Shown here: piece by piece, positions 1 to 6,649 of the stretch | How the letters are laid out: every line of letters begins with the position of its first letter | Position numbering within the stretch: the stretch's first letter is position 1 | NCBI GenBank assembly: GCA_036558125.1 | Contig: DATBGE010000143.1 | Location: 9,422 to 73,421 of the forward strand | Source of the DNA: DATBGE01 sp036558125 | Lineage (GTDB): Bacteria > Gemmatimonadota > Gemmatimonadetes > Gemmatimonadales > GWC2-71-9 | Reading direction: 5' to 3' | Length of the DNA stretch: 64,000 nt | Made by a program: the position numbers and the translations under genes | The notes under the pieces: generated by a model | Told to the model about the DNA's origin: nothing | Databases searched by the model: none | What the model saw: only the letters and a program-made list of their open reading frames with translations

Positions 1-360
1 GCCGCTTCCTCCATCGAGCCTGATCCCGTAGCGATAGCCGCGGATTCTGCCGCCCCGGACCGAGACACTGTCCACGCCGGTGCTGGTAATCCCGATTCCG
101 CGATAGTCGGAGGGGACCGAATCTCCGCTTTCCAGCGTAACCCCGGTGAGATCGATCCTGGTGCCCGGCGCCGAGGCGACGATGATGCCCTTCTCGGCCG
201 GATCGGCGATGCGATAACGGCCGGGGCAGATCTTCACCTCCCCACTCACCTTGGTTCCCGGCTTCTGCAGCCGGGTGCATTGATCGGCTGAGGAGCGGAT
301 TGATGCACCAGGCCAGGTTGCGGCGATGAGGAGGAGAACCGCGAGCGGTCGGATCATCAT
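1..360 (-). CDS. Secreted right-handed beta-helix-type protein, partial (3' end outside window)
   Basis: The gene reads in from position 360 on the minus strand and runs off the left edge, so only about 120 N-terminal residues are visible. They begin with a signal peptide (MMIRPLAVLLLIAATWPGAS) and continue into short Gly/Val/Ile/Asp-rich turns (GIIVASAPGTRIDLTGVTLE, then SVSVRGGRIRGYRYGIRLD). This pattern is typical of the coils of parallel beta-helix proteins such as pectate-lyase-like or NosD-like families. The start overlaps the hisF stop by 4 nt (ATGA), so it is probably translated with hisF, but a histidine-related role is not implied. A second ATG lies 3 nt downstream. Function is unknown; the fold assignment is inferred from the repeat-like character only. 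Confidence 0.6.
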   Translation of the reverse strand, partial: MMIRPLAVLLLIAATWPGASIRSSADQCTRLQKPGTKVSGEVKICPGRYRIADPAEKGIIVASAPGTRIDLTGVTLESGDSVPSDYRGIGITSTGVDSVSVRGGRIRGYRYGIRLDGGSG

Positions 361-1128
361 GGTCTCACAACATAGCCCCGCTCCCGCAGGTAGGCTCGCA
401 CCTCGGGAAGTGAGGAACCCTGATCATGGAAAATCGATGCCGCCAGAACCCCGTGAGCCCCGGCCTCGAACGCCTCGGCGAGATGGGCCAGGTTCCCGGC
501 GCCACCCGAGGCGATAACCGGAATGCTAACCTGGCTTACAGTCTCCCGGAGCAGGTCGAGATCATAACCTGAACGGGTTCCGTCCCGGTCCATTGAAGTC
601 AGCAGGATCTCTCCCGTCCCCAATCGCTCCAGCCGCGCCATCCATTCGAGGCCGTCGAGCCTGGTTGGTTCGCGACCGCCATTGATGTGGACGATCCATT
701 TGGGCGGCTCGGCGGCTCGGCGGCTCGGCACGGCGGACGTCCACTGCGGCAACCACGCACTGAGCGCCGAAGCTGTCCGAAAGTCGCCGCACCAGATCCG
801 GATTCCGCACCGCCGCGGTGTTCACCGCGATCTTGTCGGCTCCAGCCCGCAACACCGCTCCCGCCTCCTCAACAGACCGGATCCCACCTCCCACCGTGAA
901 GGGGATGAGAAGCCTCTCTGCCACCCGAGCCACCATGTCGAGCGTGGTCGCTCGGGACTCGTTGCTGGCGGAAATGTCCAGAAAGACCAGCTCATCCGCC
1001 CCTTCGGCATCATATCGCGCTGCCTGCTCGACCGGATCGCCGGCATCCCGGAGCGACTCGAAATGCACCCCTTTGACCACCCGTCCGCCAGCGACGTCGA
1101 GACAGGGGATGATTCTGCGGGCGAGCAT
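357..1128 (-). CDS. hisF: HisF, imidazole glycerol phosphate synthase cyclase subunit, interrupted by a frameshift
   Basis: HisF makes imidazole glycerol phosphate and AICAR from PRFAR, using ammonia delivered by HisH. The N-terminal half (from 1128) starts MLARRIIPCLDV and carries both catalytic aspartates, D11 and D130 (VVAAVDVRR). Right after D130 the frame breaks. The second half continues in another frame from about 700 down to 357 with WIVHINGGREPT, ILLTSMDRDGT and PVIASGGAGN, all standard HisF motifs. The break lies in three tandem copies of the 8-mer ggcggctc at 703-726. Removing two copies (16 nt) restores a clean join RRAEPPKWIVHINGG, and adding one copy also restores frame. As written, the gene cannot make full-length HisF without slippage. 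It is either a real contingency-type mutation or an assembly or base-calling error. The start sits at the edge of a repeat hairpin. Confidence 0.85.
703..726. repeat. 8-bp tandem triplication inside hisF
   Basis: Three perfect head-to-tail copies of ggcggctc, followed by a partial fourth (ggc). They lie immediately after the codon for catalytic D130 of hisF and throw the gene out of frame. One copy or four copies would keep the gene open; two or three would not. Confidence 0.9.
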
Positions 1129-1130
1129 GG

Positions 1131-1290
1131 GAAATGGCGGAATCAGGAATGGCGGAATGAGGAATGGCGGAATGGCGGAATCAGGAATGAGGAATGGCGG
1201 TATGGACTAATGATTAGCGGAAGTCTCGACATTTTGCCATTCGTTCATTCCGCCATTCGTTCATTCCGCCATTCGCTCATTCTCCATTCT
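1131..1290. repeat. Palindromic short-tandem-repeat element A (word ggaatggcgg)
   Basis: The left arm (about 1131-1206) consists of degenerate copies of ggaatggcgg / ggaatcagg / ggaatgagg with a 7-8 nt period. After about 25 nt the right arm (about 1236-1290) carries the complementary words ccattcg, ttcattccg. The arms can pair into a long imperfect hairpin. It separates hisF from the upstream Nudix gene and extends into the Nudix 3' end, encoding its last residues. The same word recurs in the element at 4200-4292. Confidence 0.8.
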
Positions 1291-1743
1291 CAAGACCTCC
1301 TCCACCTCCCCCGCATTCCCCCGACCCAACAGGACCTCGATGTCCTTCAGTGCTCGTCGTTCGCGGGGCCAGGCGAGGCGCTCCCTCGCCGCGGGGAATG
1401 GCAGCCATTCGGAGGCGTCGTGCTCGTTGCTCAGTCGCACTCCAGTATTCTGAACAAAGGCGGCGAAGACCGGGATGAAGGCGACCTCGTCAACCCGATG
1501 CCGATAGAAGGTCTCGACCCGGCTGAGATTGTAGAGACGTTCCGGTGCCAAGCCGGTTTCTTCCCGCAATTCGCGAAGCGCTGCCTGGTGCGGGGTCTCT
1601 CCCTCCTCGATGCTCCCGTGCACTACCTCCCATGCACCAGCACAACGGCCTGCTGGCGCACGACGGAGCGCCAGGACCTCGAGCGTCGAACCAGCCCGGC
1701 GCAGCGGGTAAACATCCACAAAGGTGACCCTGAATGTCGTCAC
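1261..1743 (-). CDS. Nudix hydrolase embedded in the his operon
   Basis: A 160-residue Nudix protein. The Nudix box is complete: GSIEEGETPHQAALRELREE followed by TGL matches Gx5Ex7REUxEExGU, with Mg2+-binding glutamates in REE. Such enzymes hydrolyse nucleoside diphosphates linked to another moiety; FRVTFVDVYPLRR near the start and ETFYRHRVDEVAFIPVF are reminiscent of NudB-like (d)NTP pyrophosphohydrolases. I chose the GTG at 1743 because it overlaps the hisH stop as GTGA, the coupling also used between hisH and hisB. The gene occupies the slot between hisH and hisF where hisA is often found; hisA is not in the window. The last residues (MENERMAE) are encoded by the repeat arm of element A, so the C-terminus looks recently altered. 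Substrate unknown. Confidence 0.8.
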   Translation of the reverse strand: MTTFRVTFVDVYPLRRAGSTLEVLALRRAPAGRCAGAWEVVHGSIEEGETPHQAALRELREETGLAPERLYNLSRVETFYRHRVDEVAFIPVFAAFVQNTGVRLSNEHDASEWLPFPAARERLAWPRERRALKDIEVLLGRGNAGEVEEVLRMENERMAE

Positions 1744-2360
1744 GGGTTCCAGTCGCCGAATCTCGCGAGCAAGGCGACTCCCGCCTGCTGGGATTTTTCC
1801 GGATGGAATTGCACGCCGAAGACGTTGTCCCGGCCGACGATGGCCGGGAACGGGCCGCCATAATCGCCCATGGCCAGAGCGGTATCGGCCGCGAGGTCGG
1901 AGGGATGGTAGCTGTGGACGTGATAGTAGAACGTGGCTCCATCCGGAAAGAGTGACAGGAGCACCGGATGGCGCCTGCCCTGCTCCGTCGGCCGTACCTC
2001 GGCCCATCCCACATGAGGGAGCGAAAGCCCGGAGCGAAACCGGATAACCCGGCCCGCGAGGATTCCCAGACCGGTTGCGCCCGGGGCCTCCTCGCTCTCC
2101 GGAAAGAGAAGCTGTAATCCGAGGCAGATGCCGAGCACGGGTCTGCCGGATGCGGCAACAGCACGGATCGCTTCGGGGAGGCCTCGCTCGGCGAGATTGC
2201 GGGAGCCTTGCCCGAAGTGGCCTACCCCGGGTACGACGAGCCGATCGGCTTTGCGCAGCTCATCGGGATCGGACGAGAGCCTGGCCTCGTGGCCGGCAGC
2301 GGCCAGGGCCCGAACCACGCTGCTGAGATTGTTGACCCCGTAGTCCACCACAGCGATCAC
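1740..2360 (-). CDS. hisH: HisH, imidazole glycerol phosphate synthase glutamine amidotransferase subunit
   Basis: A 206-residue class I glutamine amidotransferase that supplies ammonia to HisF in the fifth step of histidine synthesis. The N-terminus MIAVVDYGVNNLSSVVRAL is characteristic of HisH. The catalytic triad is visible as C79 (VLGICLGLQLLF), H186 and E188 (GVQFHPEKS). The oxyanion-strand motif before it reads PGVGHFGQG. The start is GTG, overlapping the hisB stop as GTGA, and its own stop overlaps the Nudix GTG in the same way, so hisB-hisH-Nudix is a translationally coupled run. Length is normal. Its partner hisF is frameshifted in this sequence, which would leave HisH without a synthase partner if the frameshift is real. 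Confidence 0.95.
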   Translation of the reverse strand: MIAVVDYGVNNLSSVVRALAAAGHEARLSSDPDELRKADRLVVPGVGHFGQGSRNLAERGLPEAIRAVAASGRPVLGICLGLQLLFPESEEAPGATGLGILAGRVIRFRSGLSLPHVGWAEVRPTEQGRRHPVLLSLFPDGATFYYHVHSYHPSDLAADTALAMGDYGGPFPAIVGRDNVFGVQFHPEKSQQAGVALLARFGDWNP

Positions 2361-2947
2361 AGTATGCCTTTGGTGGATGGAACACCCTTGACGCGAGGAT
2401 CGCGCGCGATCGCGGACTCCAGGGCACGAGCAAACGCTTTGAACGCGGCTTCGACGATGTGATGCGGGTTGTCGCCCCGGATCAGGTCCATATGCGCGGT
2501 GAGACCGGCGTGCTGCACCAGGGCGCGGAAGAACTCCGGAGTGAGGAAGACGTCATAGTCGCCCAGCATCTGCCACTTGGGGATGTCCACGTGGTACGCC
2601 AGATACGGGCGACCGGAGACATCGATTACCACTCTAACCAGCGCCTCATCCAGCGGCACCAGCGCGTCCGCGTAACGGCGGATGCCCGCACGATCTCCCA
2701 GCGCCTTGCCGATGGCCTGGCCGAGCACGATGCCGGTGTCCTCAACCGTGTGATGCCCATCCACGTGCAGGTCGCCCTGCCCCTCGAGCTCGATGTCGAG
2801 CAGTCCATGCCGGGCGAAGGCCTCGAGCATGTGATCGAAGAATCCCAGCCCGGTTTTCACCCGTGCCTCGCCGGTCCCGTCCAGGTTCACCCGGGCGCGG
2901 AGAGTTGTCTCTTTGGTGGTGCGGGAGACTTCTGCAGTGCGTGCCAT
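2357..2947 (-). CDS. hisB: HisB, imidazoleglycerol-phosphate dehydratase
   Basis: Converts imidazole glycerol phosphate to imidazole acetol phosphate (histidine pathway). 196 residues, the monofunctional dehydratase length without the phosphatase domain of enterobacterial HisB. The two metal-binding His clusters are present: HHTVED at residues 65-70 and GDNPHHIVEAAFKAFARAL near the C-terminus; LGFFDHML is also conserved. The start is placed at the ATG at 2947 (MARTAEVSRTT). An in-frame start 45 nt upstream would add residues that are partly repeat-derived and absent from the family. The 190 nt upstream to hisC is almost wholly occupied by a palindromic repeat element, which may separate this cistron transcriptionally from hisC. 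Confidence 0.93.
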   Translation of the reverse strand: MARTAEVSRTTKETTLRARVNLDGTGEARVKTGLGFFDHMLEAFARHGLLDIELEGQGDLHVDGHHTVEDTGIVLGQAIGKALGDRAGIRRYADALVPLDEALVRVVIDVSGRPYLAYHVDIPKWQMLGDYDVFLTPEFFRALVQHAGLTAHMDLIRGDNPHHIVEAAFKAFARALESAIARDPRVKGVPSTKGIL

Positions 2948-2970
2948 TGGGGCCAGGGACCGGTGTGAAG

Positions 2971-3124
2971 GACTCTGAGGGTCTAAGGTCAAAGGTCTAG
3001 GGTCGAGGGTCTAGAGTCTAGAGTCGAGACTCTGAAGTCGAGAGTTTGGCCGGAGCGAGACTCCAGACTTCAGACATCAGATTCTAGAACCGAGACCTTA
3101 GACCCTAGACCTCAGACCTCAGGC
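2971..3124. repeat. Palindromic short-tandem-repeat element B (word gggtctaga / tagagtc)
   Basis: The left arm (2971-3044) is built of gggtctaag, ggtctaggg, tctagagtc-type words with a period near 7. The right arm (about 3059-3124) is their complement (agacttcag, gaccttaga, ccctagacc, tcagacctc). The spacer is about 14 nt (tttggccggagcga). It fills nearly the whole hisC-hisB intergenic space; both genes lie on the minus strand. Confidence 0.8.
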
Positions 3125-3137
3125 TTCGGACAACCTG

Positions 3138-4241
3138 TCAGCCCTTGAGAATTGCCGAAAGCCCCGCCACCACAGCATCCGTGTCCTCCTCCGTCCCCAC
3201 CGAAATTCTCAAGCACTCAGCCAGCCCGGCTCCACTCGATACGTCCCGGACCAGAACCCCATGCTCCTCGACCAGCCGGCGAAACACCGTGCGGGCGGGG
3301 ACCCGGTCGCAACGGACCAGAACGAAGTTGGCCTTGCTGGGGAACGGGTGCAGCCCGGCGATGGAGCCGAGGAGGCCTGAGAAGCGGTCTCGTTCCTCGG
3401 CGATCGCCTTGGCCCGGGCGGCGAATTCCGCGCCGTGCCTGAGCATCACCTCTGCCGCAGCCAGAGTAATCGCGTTGACGTTGTAAGGCAGCTTGGCCTT
3501 CGCGATCTCCCGGGCGATCTCGGGATGCGCCAGTGCGTAGCCGAATCGAAGGCCCGCCATGCCCATCGCTTTCGAAAGGGTCCGCAGCAGGACAATCCGG
3601 GGCGATTGGCGCAGCAACGGAAGCGCGGTGGGGCCACCGAAGTCCTGGTAGGCTTCGTCGCAGAGGAGGAGCGCGTCGGTACGCTCCAGCAACGTCGCCA
3701 CGCCGTTGTCCGGCAGGACGGATCCGGTTGGATTGTTCGGTGAGTTCAGCACCACGACCCGAGCCCGCTCGCGCTGGGCGATTGTGGCGAGAGCGTCGAC
3801 GTCGTAGGCGTATTCCGGTCCAAGTGGCACCGGCAGATATTGCCCGCCCATCACTCCGGTCATGATGCGGTAGAGCGCGAAGGAAGGCTGAGGGACCACG
3901 ACCGGATCGCCGGTGTTCACCGCGACCGAAATGGAAGCCTGGATGACCTCGTTGGAGCCGTTCCCAACCAGCACACCCTCTGGATCCCAGTCGTGCTTCG
4001 CCGCAATCTGCTCGACCAGCTTACGCGGGACGAACTCGGGATAGCGGTTCCACGGCGTGGCCAGCGCGCGCTCGATGACCTCCCGCTTGAGGTGCTCGGG
4101 CACATCGAACGGCGACTCGTTCTGGTTGAGCTTCCGGACCGCGGTGAGTGGGGACAGAGTGTACGCGGAGAGGGATCGGACGGATGGCTTGATCAGATCA
4201 ATGGCGGAATGGTCGAATGGCGGAATGGAGGGAGGGGTCAC
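3138..4241 (-). CDS. hisC: HisC, histidinol-phosphate aminotransferase
   Basis: PLP-dependent aminotransferase of fold type I that converts imidazole acetol phosphate to histidinol phosphate. Recognisable features are the early LNQNESPF, the PNNPTGS loop, LLLCDEAYQDF (PLP ring-binding Asp), the PLP lysine K224 in RTLSKAMGMAGLRFGYAL, and the C-terminal CLRISVGTEED. About 367 residues from a GTG at 4241. The first 14 or so residues (PSIPPFDHSAI) are encoded by the left arm of repeat element C and match nothing in the family, so the repeat seems to have supplied the start region. No in-frame ATG follows until well inside the conserved domain, so a non-ATG start near residue 15 is the alternative. 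It leads the his cluster hisC-hisB-hisH-Nudix-hisF. Confidence 0.92.
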   Translation of the reverse strand: MTPPSIPPFDHSAIDLIKPSVRSLSAYTLSPLTAVRKLNQNESPFDVPEHLKREVIERALATPWNRYPEFVPRKLVEQIAAKHDWDPEGVLVGNGSNEVIQASISVAVNTGDPVVVPQPSFALYRIMTGVMGGQYLPVPLGPEYAYDVDALATIAQRERARVVVLNSPNNPTGSVLPDNGVATLLERTDALLLCDEAYQDFGGPTALPLLRQSPRIVLLRTLSKAMGMAGLRFGYALAHPEIAREIAKAKLPYNVNAITLAAAEVMLRHGAEFAARAKAIAEERDRFSGLLGSIAGLHPFPSKANFVLVRCDRVPARTVFRRLVEEHGVLVRDVSSGAGLAECLRISVGTEEDTDAVVAGLSAILKG

Positions 4242-4292
4242 GCTACTGGGCTCTCATTCCACCATTCGCTAATTCCGCCATTCCGCCATTCC
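4200..4292. repeat. Palindromic short-tandem-repeat element C (word aatggcgg, as in element A)
   Basis: Left arm 4200-4230 (aatggcggaatggtcgaatg and onward) and right arm 4252-4292 (attccaccattcgctaattc, then ccgccattccgccattcc) are complementary words around a 21-nt spacer containing the hisC GTG. The left arm lies inside the 5' end of hisC, and the right arm ends at the stop codon of the upstream gene. Confidence 0.8.
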
Positions 4293-6557
4293 TCACTCCT
4301 TCCTCCTCGCCAACACCACCTCGAGCCGTTTGGAGAGCGCCTTGGCTCGGAAGGGTTTGGTGAGGAAATCGTCGGCGCCGAGCTCGAAGACCCGGACCTC
4401 GTTGTCCTCGTCGCCCTTGGCGGTGAGAACGATCACCGGGGTCTTCCTGGTGGCGGGACGGGAACGGAGCTGGGAGAGGACCGAGTACCCGTCCATGTCC
4501 GGGAGGTTCAAGTCGAGCACGATCACATCGGGGGCGTGACGGTCCACCTGATCGAGAGCCTCGACCCCGTTTCTCGCCTCGATGACGGCATAGCCCTCAC
4601 GGGCCAGCAGATCCCTCATGACCCGGCGCAGCGAATCCTCGTCGTCCACCAGGAGGACCGACGCTCCGTGGACCGGCCGCACGACCTCTACGGTCGCGGC
4701 CTCATCGTCAATCAGGTCGAAGGCAGTTGACAGGTCGGCAACCGGAATCGCCGGGAACGGGCCTGAGGGCGTTCCGGCCTGGCCCTGCTGGTGAGAAGGT
4801 GTGCTCCGCTTGGATGGGAGCGGCGTGTTCGTACTCGGCCCCGCGCCGCGGCCCGCACTACGCTCGTCCATCGGGACATCCACCACCCGAAGCAGCTCCT
4901 CTACGCTGGTTTCCCCGTTCAGCACGTGCTGCAGTCCGCTCTCGAAGAGCGACTTCATCCCGTTGGCCTTGGCGGCTTCGGCGATCTTGTCCGCCGTGCC
5001 CCCGCCGCCAATCCTCCGCTCCAGCTCGGCGTTCATCGTGAGGATCTCGACCACCGAGAATCGCCCGCGGTATCCGGTCATGGCGCAATCGGGGCAGCCG
5101 ACGGCGCGATAGAGCGTCGTGCCCTGCGGGATGTAGCGCCGGATCCGGGTCGGGATATCCCCGCCGTTGACTTCTCGGCACCGAGGGCAGATCCGGCGCA
5201 TCAGCCGCTGCGCGATCACACCCCGGAGCGCGGGGCCGATCTTGTACGCCTCCATTCCCATGTCCACCAGACGGGTGATCGCGTTGGGGGCGTCGTTGGT
5301 GTGCAGGGTCGAGAGCACCAGGTGGCCGGTCAGCGAGGCCTGCAGCGCGATCTGCGCGGTCTCCCGGTCGCGCACCTCACCGACCAGCACCACGTCGGGG
5401 TCCTGCCGCAGGATCGACCGGAGCGCCGCCGCGAATGTGAGTCCCGCCTTCTCGTGCACCTGAACCTGAACGATGCCTTTGCCCAACCGGTATTCAACCG
5501 GGTCTTCGACGGTGACGATGTTGACGCCGTCGCTCTGAACCATGCGCAGGGCCGAGTAGAGCGTCGTGGTCTTGCCCGAGCCGGTTGGGCCGGTGACCAG
5601 GACGATGCCCTCCTTGTTGTTGAGCAGGTTCTTGATCGCCTCACGCTCCTCCTCGCTCATCCCGAGCGAATCGAGCGAGAGCACGGTGGCCTTGGCGTTC
5701 AGAATTCGGATGACGACCTTCTCGCCCAGCGATGCGGGGAGGGTCGAAACCCGGAGGTCAACGGGTGAGCCGTTCACCGCAACGCGGGCGCGGCCGTCCT
5801 GCGGCCGTAACCGGTCCGCGATGTCCAGTCCGGACATGATCTTGATGCGCGAGATGAGCGGCGCGCCCGCGGTCCGCGGAATGTTCATGACCTGGCGCAA
5901 CACTCCGTCGATGCGGTAGCGAACCGCGACTCCGGCTTCGCCGGGCTCGATGTGAATGTCGCTTGCCCGGGACAGGATTCCGTCGGAGAGCATCAGGTCC
6001 ACCAGTCGGACCACCGGCCGCTGGCTCGCCTCGTCGGCCGAGGCACTGAGCTCGGCCAAGCCTTCGTCGTCGGCCAGCTGGGTGACCTCGAGCCCCTCAT
6101 CCATGTTTCCCAGCAGCTGGTTCATCACCTCCGAGCTGCCGCGGTAGAGCTCATCCATCTTTTCGGCGATGCGGGACGGGGAACAGAGATGCATCCGCAC
6201 CTCGCGGCCGGTGGCGAAGGCGAGGTCTTTTTCGGCGTCGATGTCGTTGGGGTTCGCGATCGCGATCTCGAGATACGAGTCGCTGATGCCCAGCGGGATG
6301 ATGTTGAACCGCCGGACCAGCGGCTCGGGGACCGCTTCGCGCGCCTTTGGATCGAGTTGATTCAGATCCGCGATGGGAAGCCGGAACCGTGCGGCCGCAG
6401 CCTTCAGGATGTCGTCGTCATTAGCCTGTTTGCGCTGGATCAGGGTGGTCCAGAGCGAAACCGGTTCCTTACCCGGCTCCTCGCGCAAACCATCGAGGAC
6501 CCCGGGCTGCAGAATCTTCTCCAGGCTGGGGACGAGCCATTCATCCGTAAACTGCAT
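4293..6557 (-). CDS. PilB/GspE-type secretion ATPase fused to a C-terminal receiver domain
   Basis: A 754-residue hexameric ATPase of the type II secretion / type IV pilus family. Residues 1-150 form a GspE N-terminal-like domain. The ATPase core has Walker A GPTGSGKT (323-330), Asp box VEDPVEYR (350-357), Walker B VVLVGEVRD (389-397) and His box STLHTNDA (416-423). The zinc tetracysteine pair CPRC/CPDC is at 457-460 and 488-491. Such ATPases drive assembly of pilin polymers from the cytoplasmic face. After a Ser/Pro-rich linker (about 565-630) comes a complete response-regulator receiver: acidic DDED near 638-641, phospho-acceptor D682 (VLDLNLPDMDG), T712 and K734 (FLTKPF). A receiver joined covalently to the motor ATPase is unusual and suggests phosphorylation control of motor activity. 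No other pilus or secretion genes are adjacent. Confidence 0.92.
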   Translation of the reverse strand: MQFTDEWLVPSLEKILQPGVLDGLREEPGKEPVSLWTTLIQRKQANDDDILKAAAARFRLPIADLNQLDPKAREAVPEPLVRRFNIIPLGISDSYLEIAIANPNDIDAEKDLAFATGREVRMHLCSPSRIAEKMDELYRGSSEVMNQLLGNMDEGLEVTQLADDEGLAELSASADEASQRPVVRLVDLMLSDGILSRASDIHIEPGEAGVAVRYRIDGVLRQVMNIPRTAGAPLISRIKIMSGLDIADRLRPQDGRARVAVNGSPVDLRVSTLPASLGEKVVIRILNAKATVLSLDSLGMSEEEREAIKNLLNNKEGIVLVTGPTGSGKTTTLYSALRMVQSDGVNIVTVEDPVEYRLGKGIVQVQVHEKAGLTFAAALRSILRQDPDVVLVGEVRDRETAQIALQASLTGHLVLSTLHTNDAPNAITRLVDMGMEAYKIGPALRGVIAQRLMRRICPRCREVNGGDIPTRIRRYIPQGTTLYRAVGCPDCAMTGYRGRFSVVEILTMNAELERRIGGGGTADKIAEAAKANGMKSLFESGLQHVLNGETSVEELLRVVDVPMDERSAGRGAGPSTNTPLPSKRSTPSHQQGQAGTPSGPFPAIPVADLSTAFDLIDDEAATVEVVRPVHGASVLLVDDEDSLRRVMRDLLAREGYAVIEARNGVEALDQVDRHAPDVIVLDLNLPDMDGYSVLSQLRSRPATRKTPVIVLTAKGDEDNEVRVFELGADDFLTKPFRAKALSKRLEVVLARRKE

Positions 6558-6584
6558 TTAACCTCAAGCCTGATAACCAATTAG

Positions 6585-6615
6585 GGAGAGCCGAATGAAG
6601 CCGGTTCGGCTCTCC
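6585..6615. terminator. Hairpin between the barrel gene 3' end and the secretion ATPase 5' end
   Basis: Perfect 11-bp inverted repeat ggagagccgaa / ttcggctctcc around a 9-nt loop. It lies 35 nt past the stop of the minus-strand barrel gene and before the ATPase start. No clear T-run follows on the minus strand, so it may be a weak or Rho-assisted terminator, or a processing/stabilising hairpin. Confidence 0.5.
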
Positions 6616-6649
6616 AAAGGTAAGGCAGATGACCCGGAGATTACAGGGG

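Noticed and set aside
682..1863. Long plus-strand open frame across hisF and the Nudix gene
   Set aside because: It is antisense to conserved genes, has no domain of its own and crosses repeat element A.
4791..5768. Plus-strand open frame inside the secretion ATPase gene
   Set aside because: Antisense shadow produced by GC-rich third positions of the conserved ATPase frame.
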